Part shown: positions 24,954-33,567 of the stretch, piece after piece
How positions within the stretch are numbered: the first letter of the stretch is position 1
Layout of the letters: each line of letters opens with the position of its first letter
NCBI GenBank assembly: GCA_040399685.1
Contig: JBBART010000013.1
Span: 62,001 to 126,000, forward strand
Direction of reading: 5' to 3'
Length of the DNA stretch: 64,000 bases
Source of the DNA: CAIQQQ01 sp040399685
GTDB lineage: Bacteria; Pseudomonadota; Alphaproteobacteria; Acetobacterales; Acetobacteraceae
Translations under genes and position numbers: made by a program
Notes under the pieces: generated by a model
The model's database searches: none
What the model saw: the letters and a program-made list of their open reading frames with translations, nothing else
What the model was told of the DNA's origin: nothing

Positions 24954-25337
24954 TTAAGCCGGCTTCCGCGCCGTCACCTCGATTTCAATCTTCATCCGCG
25001 CATCCAATAGCCCGGCCGCGATCATCGTCGCCGCCGGGCGGGCAATCTGGAACGCGTCGCGCAGAGCGGGCCAGCAGGCGGGGAAATCCGAGGCCACGGG
25101 CAGGATGTAGCGAACCCGCACGACATCATCAAAGCCGCACCCGGCCTGCGTCAGCGCATCGGCGATGTTGGCCAGGGCCTGGCGGGTTTGGGCTTCCACG
25201 TCGTCTGGCAGCGTCATGGTGGCATAGTCGAACCCGGTGGTGCCCGAGACGAACACCCAGTCGCCATCCACCACGGCGCGGCTGTAGCCGATTTCGGATT
25301 CGTAGGGTGACCCGCTCGATATCAAGTGCCGCATCAT
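24954..25337 (-). CDS. RidA-family protein
   Basis: RidA/YjgF proteins hydrolyse reactive enamine or imine intermediates. The 127-residue protein, started at the ATG at 25337 (a second ATG is the next codon), shows GYSRAVVDGDWVFVSGTTGFD, TRQALANIADALTQAG and VVRVRYILP. The C-terminal IEIEVTARKP lacks a clear catalytic arginine in the R-V-x-V-D context of archetypal RidA, but an Arg lies in the VRVRY strand. The gene is divergent from the FMN riboswitch-ribH unit. Confidence 0.85.
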   Translation of the reverse strand: MMRHLISSGSPYESEIGYSRAVVDGDWVFVSGTTGFDYATMTLPDDVEAQTRQALANIADALTQAGCGFDDVVRVRYILPVASDFPACWPALRDAFQIARPAATMIAAGLLDARMKIEIEVTARKPA

Positions 25338-25436
25338 GCTGTTCTTTCGTCGTTCAAAGCCGTTCCGGGGCAGAGGTTGCATCGGCGGCTCTGACAGTGG
25401 AAGACAGTGTTGTCCCGGGATGGTCTCGGGGCAGGC

Positions 25437-25585
25437 GTTCTCAGGGCAGGGTGCAACTCCCTACCGGCGGTGATTGCGTGCAAGCGCATCAGCCCGCGAG
25501 CGCCCGCTTTTCGCAAGAAAGGCGGGGTCAGCAGATTCGGTGCAACTCCGAGGCCGACGGTTAAAGTCCGGATGCAAGAGAGCGC
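25437..25585 (+). ncRNA. FMN riboswitch (RFN element)
   Basis: The conserved RFN blocks are present in order: TTCTCAGGGCAGGGTG, AACTCCCTACCGGCGGTGA, AGCCCGCGAGCG, GGTCAGCAGATTCGGTG, AACTCCGAGGCCGACGGTTAAAGTCCGGATG and AAGAGAGC. The variable stem between them is CGCCCGCTTTTCGCAAGAAAGGCGGG-like. It precedes ribH by about 90 bases and is expected to shut off its expression when FMN is high. Confidence 0.95.
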
Positions 25586-25674
25586 GACGCCATCGGCTTG
25601 CCCGCACGCAGTGCGAGCGGGCGGCCTTAGGCGCGTGTGCCCTGATTCTGGTCTTAGTCTCGCGTGAGGGCACC

Positions 25675-26178
25675 ATGAATCAGTCTGATCAAGTTCAACA
25701 CACCACCGCCATCCGGCCGCGCCAGGCGGGGCAGCGTTTCGCGTTCATCCAGGCCGGCTGGCACAGCGACATCGTGGGCCAGGGCCGGGCGGGCTTTCTG
25801 GCCGAAATGGCCCGGCAAGGCGTTGCACGGGCGGATATCGACGTATTCGACGTGCCTGGCGCGTTTGAAATTCCGCTGTTTGCCAAGCGGCTGGCCAAGG
25901 CTGGCGCGCACGTGGCCATCGTGGCCTGCGGATTTGTGGTCGATGGCGGCATCTACCGGCATGATTTCGTGGCAACGGCCGTCATCAATGGCTTGATGTC
26001 CGTGCAGCTTGAAACCGACATCCCCGTTATTTCTGTCGTGCTCACCCCGCATCATTTCCACAATTCAGACGAGCACCGGCGTTTCTTCACCGACCATTTC
26101 CTGCTGAAAGCCAAGGAGGCCGCCACGGCCTGTCTGAGTGTGGTGAAGCAGCCATCCGATCTGCTGATCGCCGCCTGA
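25675..26178 (+). CDS. ribH: 6,7-dimethyl-8-ribityllumazine synthase, RibH2 type
   Basis: This enzyme condenses 5-amino-6-ribitylaminouracil with 3,4-dihydroxy-2-butanone phosphate in riboflavin synthesis. The ATG at 25675 gives 167 residues. Substrate-site motifs are FIQAGWHSDIV, DVPGAFEIPLFAKRLA and GFVVDGGIYRHDFVATAVINGLM, and the catalytic histidine region is LTPHHFHNSDEHRRFF. The HHFH and histidine-rich helix are typical of the RibH2 (decameric, rhizobial/Brucella) subgroup. It is the only riboflavin gene in the window and is under its own FMN riboswitch, as known for RibH2 of Brucella. Confidence 0.92.
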   Translation: MNQSDQVQHTTAIRPRQAGQRFAFIQAGWHSDIVGQGRAGFLAEMARQGVARADIDVFDVPGAFEIPLFAKRLAKAGAHVAIVACGFVVDGGIYRHDFVATAVINGLMSVQLETDIPVISVVLTPHHFHNSDEHRRFFTDHFLLKAKEAATACLSVVKQPSDLLIAA

Positions 26179-26205
26179 CGCCGATATAATTCGACGCAAA
26201 CGAGC

Positions 26206-26229
26206 CCGGCCCCTTGCCAGTGGGGCCGG
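26206..26229. terminator. GC-rich hairpin after ribH
   Basis: CCGGCCCC and GGGGCCGG form a perfect 8-bp stem with an 8-base loop, 27 bases after ribH and 41 bases before the Hsp70-like gene. There is no T run, so its strength as a terminator is uncertain. Confidence 0.45.
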
Positions 26230-26270
26230 ATTGCGGTTCAACGCGCGGCCCTCGATCCGGACCCATCGTC

Positions 26271-27527
26271 ATGACGCGCATCATCGGCATCGATTTCGGC
26301 ACAACCAATTCCGTGCTGGCCGTTCTGGAAGAAGACGGCAGCACCAGCACCGCCACATTCGGCCCGGAGCATCTGGACGTGTTCCGCTCGGTGCTGTGCT
26401 TCTGGGCGGATGAGGAAGGCCGGCACACCGAAGTGCGCTCCGCCGCCGGGCCAGACGCCATCACCGCCTATCTCGACGATCCGCTGGGCAGCCGGCTGAT
26501 CATGTCGATGAAAAGCTATCTGGCGCAGCGCAGCTTCACCCAAACCACGCTGTATGGCCGCACGGTCACGCTGGAACAGCTGATCGCCATCTTCCTGCGC
26601 GCCTTTATGGCCGCCAGCGGGATTGACGCCAAGGACGCCCGTATCGTCGCGGGGCGACCGGTGCGCTTCGTGGGCGAGACGGCCGATGACGCGCATGGCG
26701 AGGCACGGCTGCGCGTGGCCTTCGCCGAGGCGGGGCTACCGGGCATTGATGTGGCCTTCGAGCCAGAAGCCGCCGGCTATCGCTTCGCGCGTGGGCTGAA
26801 CGCTGCAGCCAACGTGCTGATCGGTGATTTCGGCGGCGGCACCAGCGACTTTTCCATCGTGCGCTTCGATGGCGGCAAGGTGACGCCGATTGCCACCACC
26901 GGCGTCGGCATCGCCGGCGATGCGTTCGACTACCGGATCATCGACAACGTGATTTCGCCGTTGCTCGGCAAGGGCGACACCTATCGCCCGGGCGGCACAG
27001 ATCTGCCGGTGCCGCCGGAATATTTCTCCGCGTTCGCCCGCTGGCACCGCCTGTCGTTGATGAAGGCGCCGCGCACCCTGCGCTCGATCAGCGAAGTGGC
27101 GGCGGTGGCGGCGCATCCGGCGCGGTTGCGGGCGTTGATCACGCTCATTCAGGACGAGCTGGGCTATCAGCTTTATCAGGTGGTCTCCGCCACCAAGGCC
27201 GCCTTGTCGCGTGGCGAGAGCGCCCAGTTGTCCTTTCATCACAAGGACATCCATATCGAGGAGACGATCACCCGCGCCCAGTTCGAAGGCTGGATCGCGC
27301 CGGATATCGCCCGCATGTCCGACACGGTGAACATCACCCTGGCCCAGGGCAGCATGGTGGCCAGCGATGTGGACCACGTGTTCCTCACCGGCGGCACCTC
27401 GTTTGTGCCGGCGGTGCGGCGGATGTTCGAGGACCGGTTTGGCGCCGAGAGGGTGTCGTCCGGTGGTGAGTTCGTCTCGGTGGCCGAGGGGCTGGCGTTG
27501 ATCGGGCGGGACCGCCTGCGGGCCTAA
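26271..27527 (+). CDS. Hsp70-family chaperone-like protein (YegD type)
   Basis: This 418-residue protein is a short Hsp70 homologue resembling YegD. The ATG at 26271 begins MTRIIGIDFGTTNSVLAVLE, containing phosphate-1 motif. The phosphate-2 and adenosine motifs appear as NVLIGDFGGGTSDFS near residue 180 and VFLTGGTSFVPAVRRMF near residue 370. It contains the actin-like ATPase domain but no DnaK-type substrate-binding domain, as is usual for YegD. Partner and client proteins are unknown. Its stop overlaps the convergent gamma-glutamyltransferase gene by four bases. Confidence 0.88.
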   Translation: MTRIIGIDFGTTNSVLAVLEEDGSTSTATFGPEHLDVFRSVLCFWADEEGRHTEVRSAAGPDAITAYLDDPLGSRLIMSMKSYLAQRSFTQTTLYGRTVTLEQLIAIFLRAFMAASGIDAKDARIVAGRPVRFVGETADDAHGEARLRVAFAEAGLPGIDVAFEPEAAGYRFARGLNAAANVLIGDFGGGTSDFSIVRFDGGKVTPIATTGVGIAGDAFDYRIIDNVISPLLGKGDTYRPGGTDLPVPPEYFSAFARWHRLSLMKAPRTLRSISEVAAVAAHPARLRALITLIQDELGYQLYQVVSATKAALSRGESAQLSFHHKDIHIEETITRAQFEGWIAPDIARMSDTVNITLAQGSMVASDVDHVFLTGGTSFVPAVRRMFEDRFGAERVSSGGEFVSVAEGLALIGRDRLRA

Positions 27528-29218
27528 TCGCCCGCGACAGCGCCCTCCCGGCGTGGATCGGTGCCGCCGACCATGCCGTCCGGCGTGATCATCACCACCT
27601 GGAGCCCGGATTCAGACGGGGCGACCGACACCGTATGGCCACGTGCCGTCAGCGCCACCGCCAGAGTGTTGGCGGCGGGGCTCGGCTCCAGCTCCGAGAC
27701 GGTGCCAAGGGTTTGCACACGCGGCGCGCTGACCGCCTGTTGCGGCGTGAGGCCGAAATCGATCATCAGCATCAGCGATTGCGCCACGTAGCCGATAATC
27801 CGGTTACCGCCAGGCGATCCTGTCACGATGCGCAGCGCGCCATCGGGCGCGAACACCAATGTGGGTGACATCGAACTGCGGGGCCGCTTGCCGCCCTCCA
27901 CCCGGTTGGCGACGCGCCGGCCGCCGATCTCGGGGGCGAAGGAGAAATCGGTCAGTTCGTCGTTCAGCAGAAAGCCGCGCACCATCAGGCGGGAGCCGAA
28001 ACTGTCCTGCACCGTGGTGGTGAGGCTGACGGCATTGCCGAAATCATCGATCACCGAGACCTGGCTGGTGCCGTGCTCCGGCTGGGTGGGGGACGGGGCG
28101 AGGCCTGTTTCGCGGAAATCCGGGTTGCCGGCCCGCGGCGCCGGGTTGGCGCGATCGAGCGAGATCAACTGGGCGCGGGCTGTCAGATAGGCGGGGTCCA
28201 GCAGCCCGCGGACGGGCACCGATACGAAATCGGCATCGGCCAGATACATCGCCCGGTCGGCATAGGCGAGTTTCTCCGCCTCCAGCAGCACATGCGCCAG
28301 ATCGGTGCTATCCTGTTCCATGGACGCGATGTTGAAATGACCGAGCAGGCCCAGGATCTGCAACACGGCAACCCCGCCTGACGAGGGCGGTCCCATGCCG
28401 CAGACGCGCAGCCCGCGATACGGGCCGCACACTGCCGGACGGGCGCCGGCGGTGATGGCGGCCAGATCGTCGGTGGTGATCAGGCCGGGGCTGGGGTCGT
28501 TGCGCACGATGGTGGCGATGTCGGACGCGATGGGGCCACGCAGCAACGCATCCGCCCCACCGGCCGCGATCGCGCGCAGGGTTTCGGCCAGCGGCTTGTT
28601 GACCAGAATGGCGCCGGCTGGAAGCGGGCTGCCATCGGCCTGGAAGAAATAGGCGCGTGTGGCTGGATGGCGTTGCAGGCGCTGGGCATCGGCAGCGATG
28701 GCGGCGGCAAGGCGGGGGGAGATTGGAAATCCGCCCTCGGCCAGTTGGATCGCGGGCGCGAATAATCTGTCCCATGCCAGCTTGCCCTGGGCGCGATGCA
28801 GCGCCTCCAGCATACGCACGGCGCCAGGCACGCCCACCGCCCGGCCGCCAAGTGCTGCCTCCTGATACGGCATCGGCTTGCCATCGCGGCCGAGAAACAG
28901 GTCTGGCCCGGCGGCTGCGGGGGCGGTTTCACGGCCGTCCCAGGCCAGAACGTCGTTGCTGGCGTGCTGAAAGGTCACCGCTACCGCACCGCCGCCCAGG
29001 CCGGATGATTGCGGCTCCACCAGGGCCAGCACCATCTGTGCGGCCACCACCGCATCGGCGGCCGAACCGCCCTGGCGCAGCATCGCAAGCCCGGCCTCCA
29101 CCGCCAGAGGGTGGGCGGCGGCGATGATATGTTTTTGCGCGGGGGGCGTTTGCGCCAGCGCAGGCAGACCCACGCATACGACAGCCAGGGCGATGAACAG
29201 ACGGCACATACAGGTCAT
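27524..29218 (-). CDS. ggt: gamma-glutamyltransferase (secreted)
   Basis: The enzyme cleaves the gamma-glutamyl bond of glutathione and related peptides in the periplasm. The ATG at 29218 starts a signal peptide (MCRLFIALAVVCVGLPALAQ); the open frame continues upstream but that portion is not coding. The 564-residue precursor is self-processed before the nucleophilic threonine in EHGTSQVSVIDDFGNA. Substrate-binding GSPGGNRIIGYV is present in the small subunit. A second, signal-less family member lies at 39089. It is divergent from yraN. Confidence 0.92.
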   Translation of the reverse strand: MTCMCRLFIALAVVCVGLPALAQTPPAQKHIIAAAHPLAVEAGLAMLRQGGSAADAVVAAQMVLALVEPQSSGLGGGAVAVTFQHASNDVLAWDGRETAPAAAGPDLFLGRDGKPMPYQEAALGGRAVGVPGAVRMLEALHRAQGKLAWDRLFAPAIQLAEGGFPISPRLAAAIAADAQRLQRHPATRAYFFQADGSPLPAGAILVNKPLAETLRAIAAGGADALLRGPIASDIATIVRNDPSPGLITTDDLAAITAGARPAVCGPYRGLRVCGMGPPSSGGVAVLQILGLLGHFNIASMEQDSTDLAHVLLEAEKLAYADRAMYLADADFVSVPVRGLLDPAYLTARAQLISLDRANPAPRAGNPDFRETGLAPSPTQPEHGTSQVSVIDDFGNAVSLTTTVQDSFGSRLMVRGFLLNDELTDFSFAPEIGGRRVANRVEGGKRPRSSMSPTLVFAPDGALRIVTGSPGGNRIIGYVAQSLMLMIDFGLTPQQAVSAPRVQTLGTVSELEPSPAANTLAVALTARGHTVSVAPSESGLQVVMITPDGMVGGTDPRREGAVAGD

Positions 29219-29272
29219 CCTCAGTCTGAGGCGAACTTGCCATTCCCGGAGCAAGCTGGAAACCTCATTACC

Positions 29273-29683
29273 ATGACGAACTTGATCAGCGATCTTGCTG
29301 CACTGCAAAAGAACGCATCCCGGGCGCGCCGCGGCCAACGCTCGCACGCCAGTGGCCTGCAGGCCGAGGCCGCCGCCTGTGCGGCGCTGCGCGGCGATGG
29401 GTGGACCATTTTGGGCCAAAGGCTGCGCACGCCGGCCGGCGAGATTGATATTGCCGCCGAGAAGGAAGGGCTGCTGGCGATCGTTGAGGTCAAAAGCCGC
29501 GCCAGCCTCGCGCTGGCCGCCGAAGCCTTGTCCGCCCGCCAGCGCGCACGTTTGTTGCAGGCGGCGGAAATCCTGATGGCCGAGCATCCCGGCTGGGGCG
29601 CCAGCGGGGTGCGGTTCGATGTGATGCTGGTGAACCCGGAAGGCGACATCCGCCGGGTGATCGACGCGTTCCGGCTGGAATAG
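29273..29683 (+). CDS. yraN: YraN/UPF0102-family nuclease-like protein
   Basis: This small protein of the UPF0102 family has a restriction-endonuclease-like fold and unknown function. The ATG at 29273 gives 136 residues. The core reads GLQAEAAACAALRGDGWTIL, then LRTPAGEIDIAAEKEGLLAIVEVKSR, where the acidic residues and the E-V-K motif match the PD-(D/E)XK active-site pattern. The C-terminus has VRFDVMLVNPEG. It converges on comM with four bases between stops. Confidence 0.88.
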   Translation: MTNLISDLAALQKNASRARRGQRSHASGLQAEAAACAALRGDGWTILGQRLRTPAGEIDIAAEKEGLLAIVEVKSRASLALAAEALSARQRARLLQAAEILMAEHPGWGASGVRFDVMLVNPEGDIRRVIDAFRLE

Positions 29684-29687
29684 CGCC

Positions 29688-31193
29688 TTACCCGATTGTG
29701 GTGCGGCCCGGCGGGCGAGCGCGGTAGGACAGGGCCTCGGCCACATGCGCCCGGCGGACGATGTCGCTGGTGGCCAGATCGGCGATGGTGCGGGCGACGC
29801 GCAGGGTGCGGGTGAAGCCGCGTGCGGACAGACGCAGCCGTTCCGCCGCCTGTTCGGCCAGGGCGCGGGCGTCGGCGGCCAGTTGCATGTGGTGCGGGTC
29901 GGCTTCGGCGGTGGTGGCAGCGCCGTCGTCGCGGTCGCGCTGCATCTGACGGGCGCGCAGAACGCGGGCTGCCACCACCGCCGAGGTTTCGCCGGCCGGT
30001 GCACGCGACAGTTCGGTGGGGGGCACGGGCTGGACCTCGATGGTGAGGTCGATCCGGTCCAGCAGCGGGCCGCTGACCTTGTTCTGATAGTCCTCTCCAC
30101 AGCGCGGCGCACGGCCGCATTCGCGCGCGGCGTCGGCCAGATGGCCGCAGCGGCATGGGTTCATGGCAGCGATCAGTTGGAATCGCGCCGGATACGTCAC
30201 ATGCGCCGCCGCCCGCGCCACGGTGGTGTGGCCGCTTTCCATCGGCTGGCGGAGGGCTTCCAGGGCGGCACGCGGGAATTCCGGCAATTCGTCGAGGAAC
30301 AGCACGCCGCGATGCGCCAGAGACACCTCGCCCGGTTTGGCCCGCTGGCCACCGCCCGCCAGTGCCGCCTGGCTGGCGCTGTGATGCGGCTCGCGGAAGG
30401 GCGGGCGCTGCACCAGCCGGCCGCCATCGAGGATGCCGGCCACCGAATGCACCATCGATACCTCCAGCGCCTCCTGCGGCGACAGGTCTGGCAGCAATCC
30501 GGGCAGGCGGGCGGCGAGCATGGATTTTCCGGCCCCGGGTGGCCCGATGAACAGCAGGTTGTGGCCGCCTGCCGCCGCGATCTCCAGCGCCCGCTTGGCC
30601 GATTCCATGCCGCGCACCTGGCTCATGCACGGGCAGGCTGTGGGAATGGCAACGCCGGCGGGCTCTGGTGGGGTCAAGACCTGCGTGCCTCTGAAATGGT
30701 TCACCAACGACAGGAGGTCCGGTGGCGCCAGCACCTCGATCCGCCCGGCCCAGGCCGCTTCACCGCCTTGGGCCGCCGGGCAGATCAGCCCCAGATCGCG
30801 GGCCGATGCGCCAATGGCCGCCGGCAGCACGCCGGCCACAGGGCTGAGCCGGCCATCGAGCGACAATTCGCCGAGGGCGGCGTATCCGGCGGCATCCTCC
30901 AACGGGATCACATCCATCGCCGCCAGCACCGCCAACGCGATCGGCAGGTCGAAATGCGAACCTTCTTTCAGCAGATCGGCTGGGGCGAGGTTGATCAGCA
31001 CTCGCTTGGGCGGCAGCGACAGGCCCATGGCCGTCAACGCCGCCCGCACCCGTTCCCGCGCCTCGGCCACCGCCTTGTCGGGTAGGCCGACGACAAGAAA
31101 GGCAGGCAGGCCCGAGGCGATCTGCACCTGCACCTCCACCGGTACGGCCTCGATGCCTGAGAAGGAAAATGTGTTCACCCGCGCAATGCTCAT
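29688..31193 (-). CDS. comM: YifB/ComM-family Mg-chelatase-like AAA ATPase
   Basis: ComM-like helicases extend DNA recombination tracts (branch migration) in natural transformation. The ATG at 31193 begins MSIARVNTFSFSGIEAVPVE and gives 501 residues. An N-terminal Lon-protease-like domain (about 1-170) with GLPDKAVAEARERVRAAL precedes the AAA+ domain: Walker A GPPGAGKSMLAARLPGLLP near residue 222, Walker B GVLFLDELPEF. The C-terminal Mg-chelatase subdomain holds a zinc-type CRCGHLADAARECGRAPRC segment and RGFTRTLRVARTIADL. Longer upstream extension is not conserved. Competence genes are not otherwise seen. Confidence 0.92.
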   Translation of the reverse strand: MSIARVNTFSFSGIEAVPVEVQVQIASGLPAFLVVGLPDKAVAEARERVRAALTAMGLSLPPKRVLINLAPADLLKEGSHFDLPIALAVLAAMDVIPLEDAAGYAALGELSLDGRLSPVAGVLPAAIGASARDLGLICPAAQGGEAAWAGRIEVLAPPDLLSLVNHFRGTQVLTPPEPAGVAIPTACPCMSQVRGMESAKRALEIAAAGGHNLLFIGPPGAGKSMLAARLPGLLPDLSPQEALEVSMVHSVAGILDGGRLVQRPPFREPHHSASQAALAGGGQRAKPGEVSLAHRGVLFLDELPEFPRAALEALRQPMESGHTTVARAAAHVTYPARFQLIAAMNPCRCGHLADAARECGRAPRCGEDYQNKVSGPLLDRIDLTIEVQPVPPTELSRAPAGETSAVVAARVLRARQMQRDRDDGAATTAEADPHHMQLAADARALAEQAAERLRLSARGFTRTLRVARTIADLATSDIVRRAHVAEALSYRARPPGRTTIG

Positions 31194-31278
31194 GCGCCAC
31201 ATGCGCACGCAGGACGGTGCATCGGCGTGATGGCTGTGTGATCCTGCGGTCAAATCGACACCACAGGGAACGCGCCAT

Positions 31279-32658
31279 ATGACCTCCACTGCCTCGACCG
31301 TCTTTGATTCTCGGCTGTTCCGCGACGCGTTCGGCACACCCGCCATGCGCGCCGTGTTTTCTGACCACACGCTGGTGGGCCGCTACATCGAGGTTGAAGT
31401 GGCGTTGGCCCGCGCCGAGGCGACCTGCGGCGTGATCCCCGCCGAAGCCGCCGCAGAGATCGCCGCGCGGGTGGATATCGGCGCGTTGGATTTCGAGAAG
31501 CTGCGCATCGAGACCGACAATGTCGGCTACCCCATCCTGCCGCTGGTCCATCAGCTTGTGCATCAATGCGGCGAGGCCGGGCGCTACCTGCACTGGGGCG
31601 CCACCACCCAGGACATCATGGACACCGCCAAGGTGCTGCAAATTGGCGCGGCGCTGGACATCGTCGAGTCCGATATCAATGCTTTGCGCGCCATTCTGGC
31701 CGATCTGTCGCGCCGGCATCGGGACACGCCGATGGCCGGGCGGACGCATCTGCAACAGGCGCTGCCGATCACCTTCGGCTCGAAAACCGCCATCTGGCTG
31801 GCCGCGTTCGATCGCCACGCCGAACGTCTGGCGCAGTTGCGGCCGCGCGTGCTGGTGGGTCAGTTCGGCGGTGCGGCCGGCACGCTGGCCTCGCTCGATG
31901 GCAAAGGTTTGGCGGTGCAGGCGGCGCTGATGAGCGAACTTGGCCTCGGCGTTCCGGTCTCCACCTGGCATGTGGCGCGGGACGGCTTTGCCGAGACGGT
32001 GAATTTCCTCGGCCTCGTCACCGGCACGCTCGGCAAGATCGCACTGGATATCATGATCATGGCGTCGACCGAATTCGGCGAGGTGTATGAGCCGTTCGTG
32101 CCCGGGCGCGGCGCGTCGTCCACGATGCCGCAGAAGCGCAACCCGATCTCGTCGGAGATCATGCTCGCCGCCGCCAAGGGGGTGCGCCAGCAGGCCGGGC
32201 TTATGCTGGACGCGATGATCCAGGATTTCGAACGCGCCACCGGGCCGTGGCATGCCGAATGGATGGCCATTCCGGAAAGCTTCCTGCTCACCGCCAGCGC
32301 GCTGCATCAGGCGAAGTTCGCCCTCGGCGGGCTGATCGTGGATACGGCGAAGATGCGGTCCAATCTCGGCATCAGCCGGGGGCTGATCGTGGCCGAGGCG
32401 GTGATGATGGCGCTGGCGCCCTATACCGGGCGGCAGGAGGCGCATGATATCGTCTATGCCGCCTGCCGCGTGGCCAACGACCAAGGCGTGTCGCTGGCTG
32501 AGGCTTTGGCCCGTGACGGGGCGGTGACCAAGCATTTCGACACCGCCGCCATCGCCGGATTGACCGATCCGGCGAATTATCTGGGGGAGGCGCCGGCGAT
32601 GGTCGATCGGATTCTCGCCTCGGTGGAGCGGCCTATTTCAGCAGCCCTTCCTTCCTGA
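31279..32658 (+). CDS. aspartase/fumarase-superfamily lyase (adenylosuccinate-lyase or PcaB like)
   Basis: The 459-residue homotetrameric enzyme is of the class II fumarase/aspartase superfamily. The signature loop GRGASSTMPQKRNPISSE (near residue 276) carries the catalytic serine. The conserved HWGATTQDIMDT and GRTHLQQALPITFG blocks resemble 3-carboxy-cis,cis-muconate cycloisomerase (PcaB) and the adenylosuccinate lyase family. No purine or protocatechuate genes are close by, so the substrate is unresolved. It is divergent from comM. Its last 26 bases overlap the 3' end of radC on the opposite strand. Confidence 0.8.
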   Translation: MTSTASTVFDSRLFRDAFGTPAMRAVFSDHTLVGRYIEVEVALARAEATCGVIPAEAAAEIAARVDIGALDFEKLRIETDNVGYPILPLVHQLVHQCGEAGRYLHWGATTQDIMDTAKVLQIGAALDIVESDINALRAILADLSRRHRDTPMAGRTHLQQALPITFGSKTAIWLAAFDRHAERLAQLRPRVLVGQFGGAAGTLASLDGKGLAVQAALMSELGLGVPVSTWHVARDGFAETVNFLGLVTGTLGKIALDIMIMASTEFGEVYEPFVPGRGASSTMPQKRNPISSEIMLAAAKGVRQQAGLMLDAMIQDFERATGPWHAEWMAIPESFLLTASALHQAKFALGGLIVDTAKMRSNLGISRGLIVAEAVMMALAPYTGRQEAHDIVYAACRVANDQGVSLAEALARDGAVTKHFDTAAIAGLTDPANYLGEAPAMVDRILASVERPISAALPS

Positions 32659-33502
32659 AGCTCAGCCAGGCGCCGTTGCCGATGATGACGTGGTCGTGCA
32701 GCACCAGCCCCAGAACCCCGGCGGCCTCGCGAATTTCCTTGGTCATCTCGATATCGGCGCGTGAGGGTGTCGGGTCGCCGCTGGGGTGGTTGTGGACGAG
32801 GATGATGGCGGTGGCGTGCAGTTCCAGCGCCCGCTTCACCACCTCGCGCGGGTAGACCGGCGTGTGGTTCACCGTGCCGCGCGCCTGCGCCTCGTCGGCG
32901 ATCAGGCGGTTGCGCGGGTCGAGGAACAGGATGCGGAACTGCTCGATTTTCTCCCGCGCCAGCATGGTGGTGAGGTAGTCCATCAGCCGGTCCCAGTTGT
33001 TGAGCACCGGCTTGTCCATCACCTCCGCCCGCGCCAGGCGGTGGGCGGCCTCCTGCACCAGTTTCAGGGCCGCCACGGAATGTTGGCCGAGGAAGGGGGT
33101 TTCCAGCAGCGTCAGCTGTGGGGCGGCCAGCACGTTGGCGAAGCTGCCGAAGCGGTTGATCAGCGTCTTGGCCAGCGGCTTGGTGTCGCCCTGCTTGAAG
33201 GCGAAGAACAGCAGCATTTCGAGCAGTTCGTAATCGGCCAGCGAGCCCGCGCCATGGGCCAGCACCCGCTCGCGCATCCGTGCCCGATGGCCGCGGGGGC
33301 CGATAGAGACGAAAGGGGCGTCTTTGGCGGGGGCCTGCTCCTTGTCCTCCATCTCACGCAGTTGGAAGCCAAGTTGGCCTGAATCCTCACTGAAGCCGCG
33401 GGCGCGTCGGGGCGCCTCGGCGGTGGGGAAATGATCCGGCTCCGCCTGCGATCCCCGCATGCGGGCCAGCCAGTTGTCGATGAGGCCTGGGGGCTTTGCC
33501 AT
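32633..33502 (-). CDS. radC: RadC-family JAB/MPN-domain protein
   Basis: RadC proteins have an N-terminal helix-hairpin-helix-like part and a C-terminal JAMM metalloprotease-like domain; the early link to DNA repair is disputed. The ATG at 33502 gives 289 residues. The zinc motif is intact: HNHPSGDPTPSRAD near residue 240, with the upstream glutamate in the expected strand. The N-terminal about 55 residues are not conserved and probably disordered. It overlaps the lyase gene tail to tail. Confidence 0.88.
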   Translation of the reverse strand: MAKPPGLIDNWLARMRGSQAEPDHFPTAEAPRRARGFSEDSGQLGFQLREMEDKEQAPAKDAPFVSIGPRGHRARMRERVLAHGAGSLADYELLEMLLFFAFKQGDTKPLAKTLINRFGSFANVLAAPQLTLLETPFLGQHSVAALKLVQEAAHRLARAEVMDKPVLNNWDRLMDYLTTMLAREKIEQFRILFLDPRNRLIADEAQARGTVNHTPVYPREVVKRALELHATAIILVHNHPSGDPTPSRADIEMTKEIREAAGVLGLVLHDHVIIGNGAWLSFRKEGLLK

Positions 33503-33567
33503 GCGCCATAAGGCCCATGGCAAAGCGATAGCAGGGTGATTCCGGCGTGAGATTCGCCGCTAAACGA

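Noticed and set aside
24954..25337. RidA gene as part of the riboflavin unit
   Set aside because: It is on the opposite strand to the FMN riboswitch and has no shared control seen in the sequence.
29219..30112. Upstream extension of the gamma-glutamyltransferase frame into comM
   Set aside because: A signal peptide starts at 29218 and the upstream part overlaps yraN and comM in another frame without known motifs.
30760..32535. 591-codon open frame opposite the aspartase-superfamily lyase
   Set aside because: Its translation is histidine- and arginine-rich without recognisable domains; it mirrors the codon bias of the lyase and comM genes.
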